Below, piece after piece: positions 35,679-48,380 of a DNA stretch of 64,000 bases; position 1 is the first letter of the stretch; every line of letters begins with the position of its first letter. This DNA is from Brachynemurus nebulosus. Taxonomy: Eukaryota > Arthropoda > Insecta > Neuroptera > Myrmeleontidae. The stretch lies in the NCBI GenBank assembly GCA_035578155.1, contig JAPWDM010000005.1, positions 48,068,954 through 48,132,953 on the forward strand, read 5' to 3'. The notes under the pieces were generated by a model, which was not told the origin of the DNA, made no database searches, and saw only the letters and a program-made list of their open reading frames with translations. A program made the position numbers and the translations under genes.

Positions 35679-36765
35679 CACTGAGAAAAAATTACAGTAA
35701 AAATTACGGAGCCGCCTCCGGTAAACCAGGCTCAAGTGACCAGTCGGTAGGAAATTATCAAACAGAAATATAAAAAATGTCTTTCAAACATTATTTTTTA
35801 CGATTCATTTGAAAATTTTTCCTGTACAGCTTAAGAATTTTTCCTATACAGCTCCGTAAAATTCGATGGGCTAGTAAAATTTCAAGTGGATACCAGGAAA
35901 ATTTACTTAATTTTTGTAAAATTATACTAGACATAGAAGAATTTTTACGAAGCTACAGTGTAATTTTTACTAAGCTGAAAGGCAGACGCTGTTTGTTATT
36001 TCTATTTTCTCCTTGAAACCTGTCTTTCAGCATCTCTCTCACACAAGCATCACACACAACTGACGATAAACGGTTGTGTGTAACATCCACATAAGGTCGA
36101 GTTTGGTGCATTGCAAAAAATTATTAGAAGTATTTTTAGATGATCACACGGAATGTTATTTAGTTTGTAGTAAAAAATATTCATTGTGTGACCGTTACCA
36201 GTTCAGTAGCAACGAGCCATGGTAGTGAGTGGATGTAGACTGAGTGGAGTGTTATCATTTTTTTTTTTTTTTTTTTATAAACTATTTAATGGACTTTACA
36301 TTTAAAACAAAGAATTGTTATTTGTGTTTCATGAATTGTTGTTTAATTTTTATTTTAATTGTTGTATGTTTTTTATATGTATTGATGTTTATTGAAACAT
36401 GTTTTTCCACAAATAATAAAAAACCACAGAACAGAACATTTTTTTCAATATTAATAATTTGATTTTAATCCTTATCCTTTTATCAATATCTTTTTAAACT
36501 ATTTTAATTATTAATAAATAAATAAAAAAAAAAACTTAGAAATATTACGGTAAGAGAGTAGAATTTTTCCTGTACAGCACCGAAATTTTTACGGAGTCAC
36601 AGTGTAATTTTTACTGTGCAGTTAAATTTTACGGAGCCATAGGGTAAATTTTACTATACTCATCGTACTTTTCCCTTTGCCTGTCACTTATGCCCGCATT
36701 ACCAGAGAGCTCCGTAATTTTTTACTAGAAATTTCCGTAAAAATTACCGTATTTTTTTCTCAGTG
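35679..36765. mobile_element. TA-flanked MITE with CACTGAGAAAAA termini
   Basis: A 1087-bp element. Ends are CACTGAGAAAAAATTACAGT (left) and CACTGAGAAAAAAATACGGT (right end, other strand); TA on both sides (35677-35678, 36766-36767). The phrase AATTTTACGGAGC followed by AGTGTAATTTTTACT is repeated inside near 35945-35980, 36585-36625 and 36625-36660, as subterminal repeats. The ORF at 36244-36462 is low complexity. The element at 37629-38356 shares terminal bases and the ACGGAGC phrase, so the two are related families. Confidence 0.75.
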
Positions 36766-36767
36766 TA

Positions 36768-37626
36768 TGACAGACAGATGAACAAACGGAAATAACAAAA
36801 TTATAAGAGTTCTGAAATATTTTTCGGAAACCTAAAAACGAAATTATAAAAAACGACAAATGCTGTAGTCAATTCATTTGTAAACGAATATAATGATGAT
36901 ATATTTTCAAATGTTTGAAGTCAGTTTGTCCAAATGTTGTATGAATGGACTATATTATAATAAAATCACTGAATATAAAGACAATACATATACGTAAGTT
37001 CGGTATTGTTTGCAGTATGTTTTAAGTTAGGAATTAAATGTAAACTTTACAATGTTTTGTTAGTGTTATGTTACAGTTTTAATGCTCGTGGAATGAGTGA
37101 GTGAGTTTATTTATCGCTTTTTGTTGTTCTCTGCCTCAGCCTCCGCACTTGTAAACATTCTCGTATATATATTTTGGAGTAGTGTTTATCAAAAACATTG
37201 CTGTACGGGTAAAGAAAAACTCATTTAAGTTTAATAGTTACTTTTTCCAAAGGCTAATTATTTTATAAATGTAATTTTCATTTAAATATACGGAACAATT
37301 GTTTCCAAAAACTAATTAGGAAAATTTTTGGGAAAATTATTTCTATATATCATTTATACAATTCGAGTAAATACAGTATTTTGAATTCGATAATGTGATT
37401 TAATGTATTTTCAGCACTTCAACTAATTATTAGAACTAACAAAGGGGTCTCTTTCAAGGGCGTATTTTAGTCTAAGCGGCCAAATTTTAGGTGTTTTCCC
37501 AAGCATAATAAATAAAAAACCGAAATCATTTTTACTAGCGGTTTTTTAATCAGTTTTTTATTAACATTTAAAAAGTAAAAAAAAAAGTAAAAAAAGCCAA
37601 ATTTAAAAAAGTACAGGCCGATAATG
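36768..37626. other. AT-rich stretch, no gene seen
   Basis: Spacer between two related MITEs; no supported feature. Confidence 0.5.
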
Positions 37627-37628
37627 TA

Positions 37629-38356
37629 CACGGAGAGAAAAATCATATAATTTTTGTAGATAAAATTTCAGAAAAATTACCATGCTCTCTTTTAATGCGT
37701 GCGCGATCGATGACCAAAGTAAAAATATATTATAGCATGGTAAAATTTAATGTGGTAACACAACTTCTATCACACACATGCATATATGTTATAGTTTAAT
37801 TCTTGTTGTCGTACTCTTTCATTTGCGCATCTGACCCGCAACCTTATGTTGCTTCGGCTGTACCTGTAAAAGAATGAAGAATTAAACGATGACCATCCGT
37901 CAAGACATTCTAATGAACACTGCTTCGACACCACACGACACCACACCAGCTAACCAGCTACTTGCAACACCACCAGTCCTGCTATGTGACCTTCATATAT
38001 GATTGTGTTGATACTTTCTGCAACTTGCCTCGCTATGTGACAGCGTTGATACCTTCTCTTTCTTTCTTTCTACTATTAGCTTCTTTTATTCTTTTCTACT
38101 TTTCCTCTATTTTAAGACAGCATGGTAATTTTTGTAAGAAAAACAATTAAACTGTCGCCAATGGAAGGAACTTTTTACTGTGCTGTTTTACAAATTTTAC
38201 GGAGCTAATATTACGGAAAGAACATTCTATCCTTTAAATTTTCTATGATTAATTATAATTTGTTTATTTTTACCGTACAAAATTGAATATTTTCGCCTTT
38301 TACACGTCGATTGTAGTGCTGAGCACAGTAATTTTTATATGAATTTTCTCTCTGTG
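37629..38356. mobile_element. TA-flanked MITE with CACGGAGAGAAAAAT termini
   Basis: A 728-bp element with TIRs CACGGAGAGAAAAATCATAT (left) and CACAGAGAGAAAATTCATAT (right end, other strand) and TA duplications (37627-37628, 38357-38358). A less AT-rich interior (37900-38050, CACACCAGCTAACCAGCTAC) holds a 62-codon ORF with no domain. Relationship to 35679-36765 is shown by similar termini and the shared TTTTACGGAGCTA. Confidence 0.75.
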
Positions 38357-38358
38357 TA

Positions 38359-41300
38359 GGGACTCAAAAAAAATCTGCCCCCTGACTGACAAGATTCCGA
38401 CCATCTCGGTGATCTGAAACACAAAATTTCATTGGATTCTTAAAGAGTAAGGATGCCATTTTCGTTTGACGGGAGCGATTTATGTGTGATTTTTTTGGCA
38501 AAATTACGTTCATATGAAAAAAGAGTTTTTTCCTATCGTTTTACCAGTTTTGGAAATTTTTTAAAAATAGTAAAAAAAAAAATCAAAAAACCTCTCGTCA
38601 AACTAATTTTGAATAATATTAAGAAGTTCTGTATAAAATTTCAAAGTAATCAGTCCACTAGAACTTGAGATATCAACCATTTCAAAAAACATAGTTTCGA
38701 GAAAAACGAGTTTAAAGTTTGGAGTCTCGTTTCGGGCAGTCTGAGTTATTTAATGGTGTATTATATTTATATTTTTTTAATCAGCGATCCATCCCTCGTA
38801 CAATGTTCCTTCCACTAAACTTTGAAAATATGCAGAAAAATAAATCTATTTTTTTGAATTCTTAGATCACAATACCCCCTTAATTGTGATAATTGCTTCA
38901 AACATAAAAGCCCATTTTTGTGAAAATGAGCAATCATTATCAACAGTCCGTTAAACAATTCTGTAAATAGTGTATACTGTAGTGTATACCAATAAGGTAT
39001 GAACATAACAAACTAACTAAAAATTTATCTGAAAAATAATACATTGGTTAAAACGCGCACTTCTACAATTTGAAATACTCTATAGCAAGAATTTTTCAAA
39101 AACTAATTCTATAGTGAGTTCGGATTTAGAATGAAAACCCTGCGTGAACTTCTTTCTACCTGGAGTTTATTAAAACAAGAATTAATTCGAGTATTTGTTG
39201 GAATAAATCTAATGTTGAATACAAGATAAAATCAAACTTTGAGTCGATTAATCTTTTTAGCTTCTCTTGTATGTCCTGTGTACAGTGTGTACTCCTTGTT
39301 CTTTGAATAGTATTAATCAACTCCGGACACGTTATCAGTCTATCCATAATCGTCTCCCATATTTATTATAGATATATGAAAATTAGCTTTATCTGTATGT
39401 AAACCGCATGACTATTTGTTGTTACTCAACGCCACGTCGCACCGGAGCTATACAAGCTCCCGCCACATGTACGTAGCTCGTGATATAAGAAGATGAAGAT
39501 TCAATGAACCATAGTTTACGAGTCATGTTATCAGGATTCAATGTTGGTATAACTTAACGCTACACCAACGTCTACCGCTGAAGGGGAAGCTTTGCTGCCT
39601 GCTTGCATGTTGTGTGGGGTCACGTAATTGTATGCTTAACGTATATCATCCGAGCTAGTCGTATCCTAAGATATTATGAGTGAGCATGCATGCACACTGT
39701 ACACTTCTAAATTTACAAGGATAATCAGTAGATTAATACATCGTCCATATCGAACTGTTTAGTAGTTAGTTATTAGGAATTAGTAACATAAGTAGTCAGT
39801 AGGACATATTAGTAATAAGTAGGATGTATTAGTAAAACAGAGAAATACATAGCTGTGATAGGTATACACAGGTATTTAAAGTAAAAAAGATAAATAGCCA
39901 TTTATAATTTAAAAAAATTTTTTACATCGAGATATGTCAAACAGATGTGATGCCTAAACATTAGTTTTATATATAATAATAATCAATGGGATATAAAGAA
40001 AAAGTTGTAAATATTAAAACTATTTGTTTGAAAAGGCAATTGCGTATGTGGTGGTCACACAGATATTATGTAATTTTTATCAACTCTTATGTCTTTTACT
40101 TTTGATGAATTTTGATAAGTTATAAGAGGGCAACGATAATACCAAACAAAGGATTTACTGTAATTTTAAATGATAAGCGTTTTTAAAGACTAAATTTATT
40201 TGCCAGGCAGTTTCTATAGTTACAAAAAATGGAAATTTTTGTAAACTTTGTATACTGAATGAATTTTTTTATTTAAAAATTTTACGTCTTAAAATTACCG
40301 TTATTTTTTTTCCGATACTATCTTGTTGTCTCATAAACCTTTCATACGAATTATAACTTTTATATTGAAAAGAAAATATCGTGATTTTCACATAAGAATC
40401 CCATTCTAAATCGTCAGGTAAAATTTTATCCAAATTCACCAAAAAGTATAACAGTTGATAAAATTACACCCTGTATTTATATAATGGTTTGTTTATTTAA
40501 ATATTGTTTATAATATCTTGTAAATTTTTTTATATCCGTGTGACCAATTATACACAATTGTCTTTCCTTATTTTGAATCATTGGTGTATATCTCTGTAAA
40601 ACACCTAAAATGTGGTAAAAATATGTAAAAATGCCTGATAGGTTAGTGAATATTACAGTCTACAGAATACACAACCGTCAAATTAGAACGATATTAAACA
40701 TCATAAAATAACTGGAAAACTGTCAACGAATGAACAAATCAAATCAATTATATTTACATGCAGATCTACAAAATTCAGCTTAAGACATTTCAGCAAATGC
40801 ACTTTAAAAATGGTCTGAATTTTCAACACTTGATGTACGGTAATAGTCTTGATACTTGCTACTAATCACTAATCACTTACTAGAAAATGGTCCAGTGTGA
40901 ACAAGGTATAAGGTAGTATTCCAGTTTAGAGACTGCTAAAAATTGGTGTCCATTTTTTTACAAAAATAAATTTTACCATCTGTTTTAATGTGACTTAAAA
41001 AATTTGGGTTTATTGGTCGATACAGTATCTTGATAAGAACCAAAATCGTTATGGTTGTAATCAAATAGAGATCCTAAGATTGTTCTGAATATTTCAAGAT
41101 TCGAACAGTAAAGAAATATCAATTGAATTTTTTGCAAGAAATTTGATGGCAATCGTTTGAACTAGATCTAGAAAAGTAATTTCAAAAAAAAAGTTTTTTA
41201 AATTTACCCTTACAAAGGATGAAGATAGTCAGTAGGTAACTGAGTATAGTTGTGTAGACTATAGTCCAATTTATTAGGGCGCAACTTTCTCTTGAAAACG

Positions 41301-41366
41301 TATTCTTAAAGGTATAAAATTTAAAAAATATCCAAAAAATATCAATTATTTCCAATTTCTAGACTA
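38359..41366. other. AT-rich stretch with a GC-elevated patch at 39400-39680
   Basis: Mostly plain AT-rich DNA. The patch at about 39400-39680 (ACGCCACGTCGCACCGGAGC, ACAAGCTCCCGCCACATGTA, CTACCGCTGAAGGGGAAGCT) is less AT-biased and unexplained. It is followed by low-complexity AGTAG/ATTAGTAA repeats at 39757-39840. Candidate noncoding exon or regulatory patch, unproven. Confidence 0.35.
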
Positions 41367-42289
41367 GCCCTAGAATCATACGTACTCGTCAAAACGACGA
41401 ACGAACGTCTCTACCTGCTTCAATACTACAACCTGTCGGTGTCTGTGCTTGCTGTGAAATTTATGTTATCTAATTTATTTGTTATTATAACACATAAGAC
41501 GTATAAATTTTGTTTATAGCTATTGTCGTTTTTTTTTATACTGAAATAGTGTGCGTCAAAAGGACGACGATGTATGATTAACCCACATTTTTTTTTAAAG
41601 ATTTTGTACTCCATATATAAAAGTTTTCCTAATTTTTTTAAAATTTATGAAAGATATGGATGTTATAATTAATTTATTCAATGATTATGATAATGTGAAA
41701 GATGATTACAGCTGTTTGACTTATAGAGACGACATAATACTGAAGTTTTAATATATTGAATCGAAAACTAAAGAATGCGTTTCAAGTGACTTAATAAAAG
41801 GTTAACAATTTATTTTATGGAAAATATTTTAATTTTTATTATTTTTTGAGATCTTATTCTAAAAATTACTAACAAACTTTAAATTTATAAATGTGCCTAA
41901 TGGGGAAATAACTACATATCTATAGAAATATTTATGACTGAGAAATTTCACATTCTGTAAAGTCACACATGTCCACTGACTCATAATAGTTCATAAATTA
42001 ATTATTTGAAAGACATGTTTTATGATACAATTGATGTATTTATCTATTTTTTAATTTTTATAGTGAAAATATGCTTTGATAAAAAGATTAAAAAAATTAA
42101 TAAATATTTATATTAAAAAATTTTTCCAAATCCAATTTTTTTAAATATTTTGTTCGCTTTTGTAGTATTGTTATGTAAAAAAATGTTTTTTGCAAATAAA
42201 CTCTAAAACTCCCCGTAAAAAGTCCATTCGTCGAAACGACGCCGATGTATGATTAACTTGACTCGTAGACCAACGTATGATTCTAGGGC
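41367..42289. mobile_element. TA-flanked MITE with GCCCTAGAATCATACGT TIR
   Basis: Perfect 20-bp inverted ends CTAGCCCTAGAATCATACGT (41364-41383 and complement 42273-42292). The outer CTA/TAG can be read as TA duplication plus one palindromic base, giving a 923-bp element. Subterminal ACGACGATGTATGATTAAC (near 41561) recurs as ACGACGCCGATGTATGATTA (near 42237) in direct orientation. No ORF. Confidence 0.75.
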
Positions 42290-42699
42290 TAGAAAAGCGA
42301 CCTAAGTACCAAGTAACCATACGATAGGATATGAAAAACATTACACTTCTATATACTGAGTATGTTAATAATCTCTGTACGTATATGTGCAATATATAGA
42401 TTTTGAGAGCTTGTCGCTACGGTATAAGAGCTTGGGTTAGAACTGCGACGAGTTGGAGTTAACAGTACGTTAATATGTCAAGAATACTTCACGTGTTATG
42501 ACATTTTATTAATAACAAAATTTTTTTATATTTTCAAAGTTAAGTATCTTGTTGCTGTGCCATAGAAGTTGGAGGAGATTTTTGAACAAGATGTTGTTTT
42601 TTACACATTATAAACATATACCTACATACAGTGGCGTACAAAATAATTGAAACACTATATATTATAGATAGTAACACAAAATGTATAATTTACATCAAA
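42290..42699. other. No gene seen
   Basis: Ordinary AT-rich sequence; the ORF at 42171-42392 (minus) reads through the MITE end and is spurious. Confidence 0.5.
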
Positions 42700-43075
42700 T
42701 TGTTGGCGACATTTTATCTGCAGTTCGTAACGATGTGACGACGATGATGATGATGATGACTGCGGTGACAATATTAAAAATCATACACGTATTGCATCAT
42801 TTCGTTAGAAATGTATAGTACGTACGTAATGCACGCTGTTGTAGATGTCTCTGCTACGAGAACTCACCGCACCATGGTTAGATGAACAATATGCATCGTT
42901 GGCTGTTGTTGGTTGTTCGCTGGTTGCATCTATCGTTCTATTCATTTCAGTCAACGTCCTCATCGACACGACGCGGCACGGCACCACAGTAGTGCCACCA
43001 ATTCATTGCTGTCAGATAGGTAGGTACATCATATCTGCAACCACGTATATCCCAGTGCACGTGTAATAAATAGAC
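42700..43075. other. GC-elevated, non-repetitive island
   Basis: A block with a GAT trinucleotide run (42736-42758) followed by balanced-composition sequence such as GAGAACTCACCGCACCATGG, GTTGGTTGTTCGCTGGTTGC and CGACACGACGCGGCACGGCA. Overlapping ORFs of 60 and 73 codons lie on the two strands with no recognisable domain; the plus one would encode one hydrophobic segment. Composition suggests a regulatory region or a noncoding exon, but I see no proof. Confidence 0.3.
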
Positions 43076-44317
43076 TTCGGATATTTATGATTCCAGTTTT
43101 CGGTTTGAATTCGTTTCAAGATATTATGTCGGAAAGGAGAAATCTCAAAGGGAATTTAATATAGATATAGAAAACAGTGATTTTTTGGGAGAGTTGCGGT
43201 ATTGTACGGAAAGCACTATCACTCTAGTTGAGACATCCGGACTCCACTTCGAATGAGCAATAATGTACACCAGTGCTAGTAATTGCCACAACAAAGCACC
43301 TATACTACTACTTTGTTTACTATACCTACGATGGTTTTTGGTTCATAGGTATAAGCTTTTGCTCCTTTAGCTAGCAGCTAGCTAGATAAACTCTAGAATA
43401 CAACGGCAACCACAATTTCTAACGTACATACATATTGTATCTTTACACTACCTAATATGAAGACAAATAATGTCACCGTGAATTAAAGTTCTACGATGCA
43501 TATGAATAAACATAAATAATAGATATTAAATTTTTAATATACACCGGCTCCGGCGACATCACACGTGACGAAATGTGCTATAAACAGAGATAAATGAATG
43601 TATATTACGTATATTACCAATAAAATGTTAAGTGACCTGTGGTTTGCGCGTTTAAAGATTTTACTTTTACACGCTATAGAGGTGGTTTTTTGAAAGGTGA
43701 ATAACACCATAAAAACTAATACCTTCAAAATTTTTACTAAAATTTTCCGAACGATATTTGAATCCCTTCGTATGTTTTAACCTCTGAACATAAAAAGCTT
43801 GAAATAGCATTTGTGGCTTATTCATAATATGTCTACGTCAACTTTTTAATCAACACGTTCTTTTCGAAACAATATTTTTAAATTTAGCGAAAAACATTTA
43901 TTGACGGAAAAATAACATTTTTGAAATTTAGAAAAAAAATATACTCTTTATCTACCTTACCTTCTACAAATATGAACCAAACCTACTTATATGGCAACTT
44001 CCGAACAAAAAAAAGAGATCTTTCTTTTCTATCTTTTTTATGAGAAGATAGATAAAAATATAAAAATTTTAAGTTTTTTTAAGCTACATGGTACAAATTT
44101 GTCAGTTTTTTTGGTTCAGCGACATTCTACATAATTATGTTAACAATAGAGAAAAATTTTTTCAAATTTTTCAGATAATATTTACGGCGGCTAGAGCGCT
44201 CGCCATTTGGGAACTTGTGGAGTGAACAAGCTCTAATAAGAAACTTCTGCAGTTGCCATTTTTATATATTATATTGAAACAAAAAAAAAAAATTCTAATA
44301 AATAAATAAATAATTTT
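43076..44317. other. AT-rich stretch, no gene seen
   Basis: No supported gene or element. A small GCTAGCAGCTAGCTAG tract sits near 43370-43386. Confidence 0.5.
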
Positions 44318-44319
44318 TA

Positions 44320-44567
44320 TGTCATACTAGTTCGTTATTGTGTTTTTATTGCTTAGTTACCAACTATCTAATGTCGTACTTTATGCCATGCGGGAATAAA
44401 GTTCACTTTATGGCCCGCGCAGGCATAAAGAGAAAAAAATTAGTCAACATTCACCTAGCAACGTTAGTGTCTACTATGATAATATGGCAATGTTATTAAT
44501 TCAAACCGGATATTTTAAAATACTGATTTGTATTGAGATTGGATTGCAATAACGAACTAGTATGACA
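44320..44567. mobile_element. Short TA-flanked MITE with TGTCATACTAGTTCGTTATTG TIR
   Basis: Exact inverted ends (TGTCATACTAGTTCGTTATT at left, complement at right) and TA on both sides (44318-44319, 44568-44569). The 248-bp interior holds a small hairpin ACTTTATGCCATGCGGG / CCCGCGCAGGCATAAAG around 44380-44427. No ORF. Confidence 0.75.
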
Positions 44568-44583
44568 TAAAAGTTTGTATGCA

Positions 44584-44690
44584 CCGCAGGCATAAACAGA
44601 TGTTGTTGCCCTCGGGCGACTTACAAACCCTCGGGCCAGGGGCCCTCGGGTTTGTAATACGTCGCCCTCAGGGCATAAACATCTATTTAT
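44584..44690. repeat. GC-rich imperfect hairpin with CCCTCGGG blocks
   Basis: CCCTCGGGCGACTTACAAAC then CCTCGGGCCAGGGGCCCTCG then GGTTTGTAATACGTCGCCCT form an imperfect stem centred near 44640. GGCATAAACA flanks both ends (44589 and 44673). It shares the GCATAAA motif with the neighbouring MITE, which suggests a second related element. A GC-rich hairpin is striking in this AT-rich setting. Confidence 0.6.
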
Positions 44691-45318
<628 letters not shown>

Positions 45319-45655
45319 CAAATTATGATGTATTAAAATTTTGATGTCAAAAGTTGAGTTAGACAACCTGACATTGGCTTTAGATAATTTATTTATTAAA
45401 ACACATAGGTACCTATTGAATTGTAATAGTCCAGTTAGCCAATACATTTGATGTTTCAATAGTATTGAAATAATTGTTATTGATGAATAATTTATTGAAA
45501 TTTATTGAAATATTTATTAATCTATTTTGTTTGACATTTGTTATTAATAAATATTTAAAATTAACTCGGGCATATTCCCCTTTTTATTTTTCAGTTTTCA
45601 GTTTTGAAACTTTTCAATTGCTTTGATAAGATACGACACTGTCTATTGAATTGCG

Positions 45656-46893
45656 TAAGGGGAGGTTTACTTGAGAGTCCTTAAAAATTATGTATTTTTC
45701 TCAAGAACGGAAGTAAATATCAATTTTAAATTTTGTACACATATTTATTAAATATTAAACTATACAAAAAAAAAAAAAAAAAAATATAAAAAATTGTCCA
45801 TTTTATAAATAGTGCAGTGTGGCAATCCGAAAATCCGATGCCTTGTTGGTTGACATCATAGCGCCGGTAATAAACCACTGAAATCCAAAAACAAAAAAGA
45901 TTTATAAAATATATGAAGAGTACCCGCACCTCTACCTATAATATCAATAAATTGCGGAAAGAAATAAAAATGGCGGATGTGTGAACTTTTGATTATGATT
46001 TTTGTCTTATTTTTCGCTCTTTAAAGTAAATTTAAAAAAAAAAAAGAAACTATTGAAATTGTATCGAACTTAGGTATTGGCGCCGGAGAATTGAATTATC
46101 TTTAAAATAAAAAAATTAAAAAAGGATCCATCGGATAGTTTTTGAGTTATCGTGTCAACCATTTCCAAAAACGTGGTTCCGAGATACTATAAAATATATA
46201 TTAAGAAACGTATTTTCAAAATTTCATATTTAATACCATAGAACACTAGAAGCCAACTAATATAAAAAAAGTGTAATTCGCTTGGAGTCATTTGTATACC
46301 AGTCACAGCTTAAGGCAGGTAGTCAGTCAGTGTCCGTCGCCGAACACACACTGCATTGTGTTAACAATGAACACCATTGTTACTTAAATTGGACAGCTTG
46401 GTCTGTCCCATAATACGTGTGTTGTGGTGGTATGTGTGAGTACGCACACAAAGGCAAACAACGAACTAACACAATTGCAAGCGGTGTGTACCTACACGAC
46501 ATGGTGGGAGAGATTTTACGTCACAAACTCATTACAAGTGGAACAGAGACATAGACCACCTAGTTTGTCCCCTTGTTTAATACTCATTACCGCGTGAATT
46601 ACGTTTTTTTTTTTTTTCTTTATAGAAAACTCGATTCGGTTAATGTGCAATAATCTTTTTTTTTTTAAATTACTTTCAGCAAAGTCACTTTGAGAACATA
46701 TTCTACACATAATTTGCTATCAATTTCTGCAAAAAAAAAAATCGATTTTTTGGTCGAATCTCAAGTAAACTTCCCTTTAAATTACCTTCAGCAAAATCAC
46801 TTTGGGGACATATTCTACACATAACTGGCTATCAATTTCTGCAAAAAAAAAATATGGATTTTTTAAAGGACGCTCAAGTAAATCTCCCCTTAA
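45656..46893. mobile_element. Non-autonomous element with TAAGGGGAG termini
   Basis: Left end TAAGGGGAGGTTTACTTGAG and right end, read on the other strand, TTAAGGGGAGATTTACTTGA form TIRs of about 30 bases. The right part holds a ~115-bp tandem duplication (46662-46776 and 46776-46890) marked by GACATATTCTACACATAA and CTATCAATTTCTGCAAAAAA in both units. A GC-elevated patch lies at 46310-46510. No credible ORF. Outside the ends, AGATACGACACTGTCTATT (45629-45647) and AGATACGACACTATCTATT (46893-46911) stand as direct repeats, so it sits inside another dispersed repeat. Confidence 0.6.
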
Positions 46894-46960
46894 GATACGA
46901 CACTATCTATTAAAAGTTAGTCAAGTGCGTCTCCGAAGCCATAAGTATTCCTCGACTATG
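46893..46960 (+). repeat. AGATACGACAC-CAAGTGCG dispersed repeat, fragment
   Basis: AGATACGACACTATCTATTA, then AGTTAGTCAAGTGCGTCTCC. The same order occurs on the minus strand at 52070-52142 (AGATACGACACACTATCTAT, then ACCAAGTGTGTGTC) and the first block alone at 45629-45647. It links the CAAGTGCG family to a longer upstream module. Confidence 0.5.
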
Positions 46961-47869
46961 ACTACAGGACACTAAAGAGAAACTTAAGGGACCCATTTTT
47001 CTCATTACTGATATTGAATTGAAATTTATAGCACACCAGTAGATATCGTGTAGTTTGTTTCACTTTTTTCCAAGCAAAAGAATTTCAGAAATATTTTCAT
47101 TTTTATTCGAAAAAGTATCCGAAGGGGAGAACTAAATTACTAGGTTAAATTAGATATTATACGTAAGAGCTTTATTTGCATACTTCAAAATTATAATCTT
47201 TTCATTCAAGTCGCATTCGTTTTTAATTTATGCCGAAAAATGTGCGAAAGAAGTCTACAAAACGAAAAGTCTAAAACTATTTAGGCAAATAAAACAATCT
47301 ATTGTTAGTGTGTATTCTTTATCGCAAGTTTCCTCATCATGCCTAAGTAAGAATCATACTTTTTCAGAGTTTTTTGAAATAGGAAATTTTCACAAATTAT
47401 TGAAAAATGTATTATTTTTTCATAGATACAGTATTTTTTTATAGGTTTGTATATTTTTTTTTTTTGGAAAGTACAATATACTATTTTTTTACTTTCTCGA
47501 TTAGATTAACCTAATTATTTAAATTACGTTTAGTGTGGTTACACCATTTTGAAATCCATTTAGGTATTACGTAATCATTTTAACTTCTATACATGTATGC
47601 TTGTTATATTTCGTTCGAGCTGGACCTATATTAGTACATACACTAGCACACTATAGTGCTATGCTACAAAAGAATCACTATGTTCAACGTATATAAATAT
47701 GTACATATATATAGGCATCGGATGATAAATGGTTGAAATAAATTATGTGTTATATGCCTACGGAACTCATAATACCTACACTTTGGAACGAAAAGGTCAA
47801 ATTGACGTCATGAACATTATATAGCTAAAAAAAATGCAAAATACTAACGGTGAATATTTTAGCATCGAT
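46961..47869. other. AT-rich stretch, no gene seen
   Basis: No supported feature. Confidence 0.5.
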
Positions 47870-48055
47870 AATTTTGTGTATAAATGACTATAAATGGCAG
47901 GTCCCAGAAAAAAACACATTTTCCTTAAATTTCCTCCCAAAAAATTTACGAGAAAAAAATCTCTTTTTACTTTTTTCCGGACCCCCTCCACAAGCCCGGA
48001 TCCCGGGCTATAACCCCGACTACCCCGTCCTCTCGACGGGTCTGCTTACACTTAA
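47870..48055 (+). repeat. Dispersed repeat with GC-rich 3' module, copy 2
   Basis: Diverged copy of 9640-9830: CCTCCCAAAAAATTTACGAG, AAGCCCGGATCCCGGGCTAT, AACCCCGACTACCCCGTCCT, CTCGACGGGTCTG. The 93-codon ORF through it (47850-48131) has no domain. Confidence 0.55.
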
Positions 48056-48380
48056 CAGTTTCAAAGTCGGTGAATTCTCTAAATTAAAATTTACTGTTCC
48101 AGTTCTTTTGAAATTTTACGTCGATCCTTGAGAAATTTAACAACTAACGAAATATTTTCGTTTCGTTGATTTCGGCTGATTTGATGATGAGTTATGTGAT
48201 TCACTGTTATGTGTGTGATATACCATTACTATAATGTACTAATTACATTAATAAATTTATATTAACTGTATCGTCAAAAAAGGTTTCCAAAAATATGCGT
48301 ACTTTATAGCGAATTAACCTTACCCCCACCTCCTTAAAGACGACCCGATACTGCATAAAATGTTTCAAACAGATTGCATA

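Noticed and set aside
42805..43066. Small membrane protein ORF
   Set aside because: Overlapping ORFs on both strands, no family resemblance, no evidence of transcription.
43460..43500. HGD-like tripeptide on the minus strand as a possible next neuroligin exon
   Set aside because: Only three residues resemble the esterase HGE motif; flanking residues do not fit and no splice sites bracket it.
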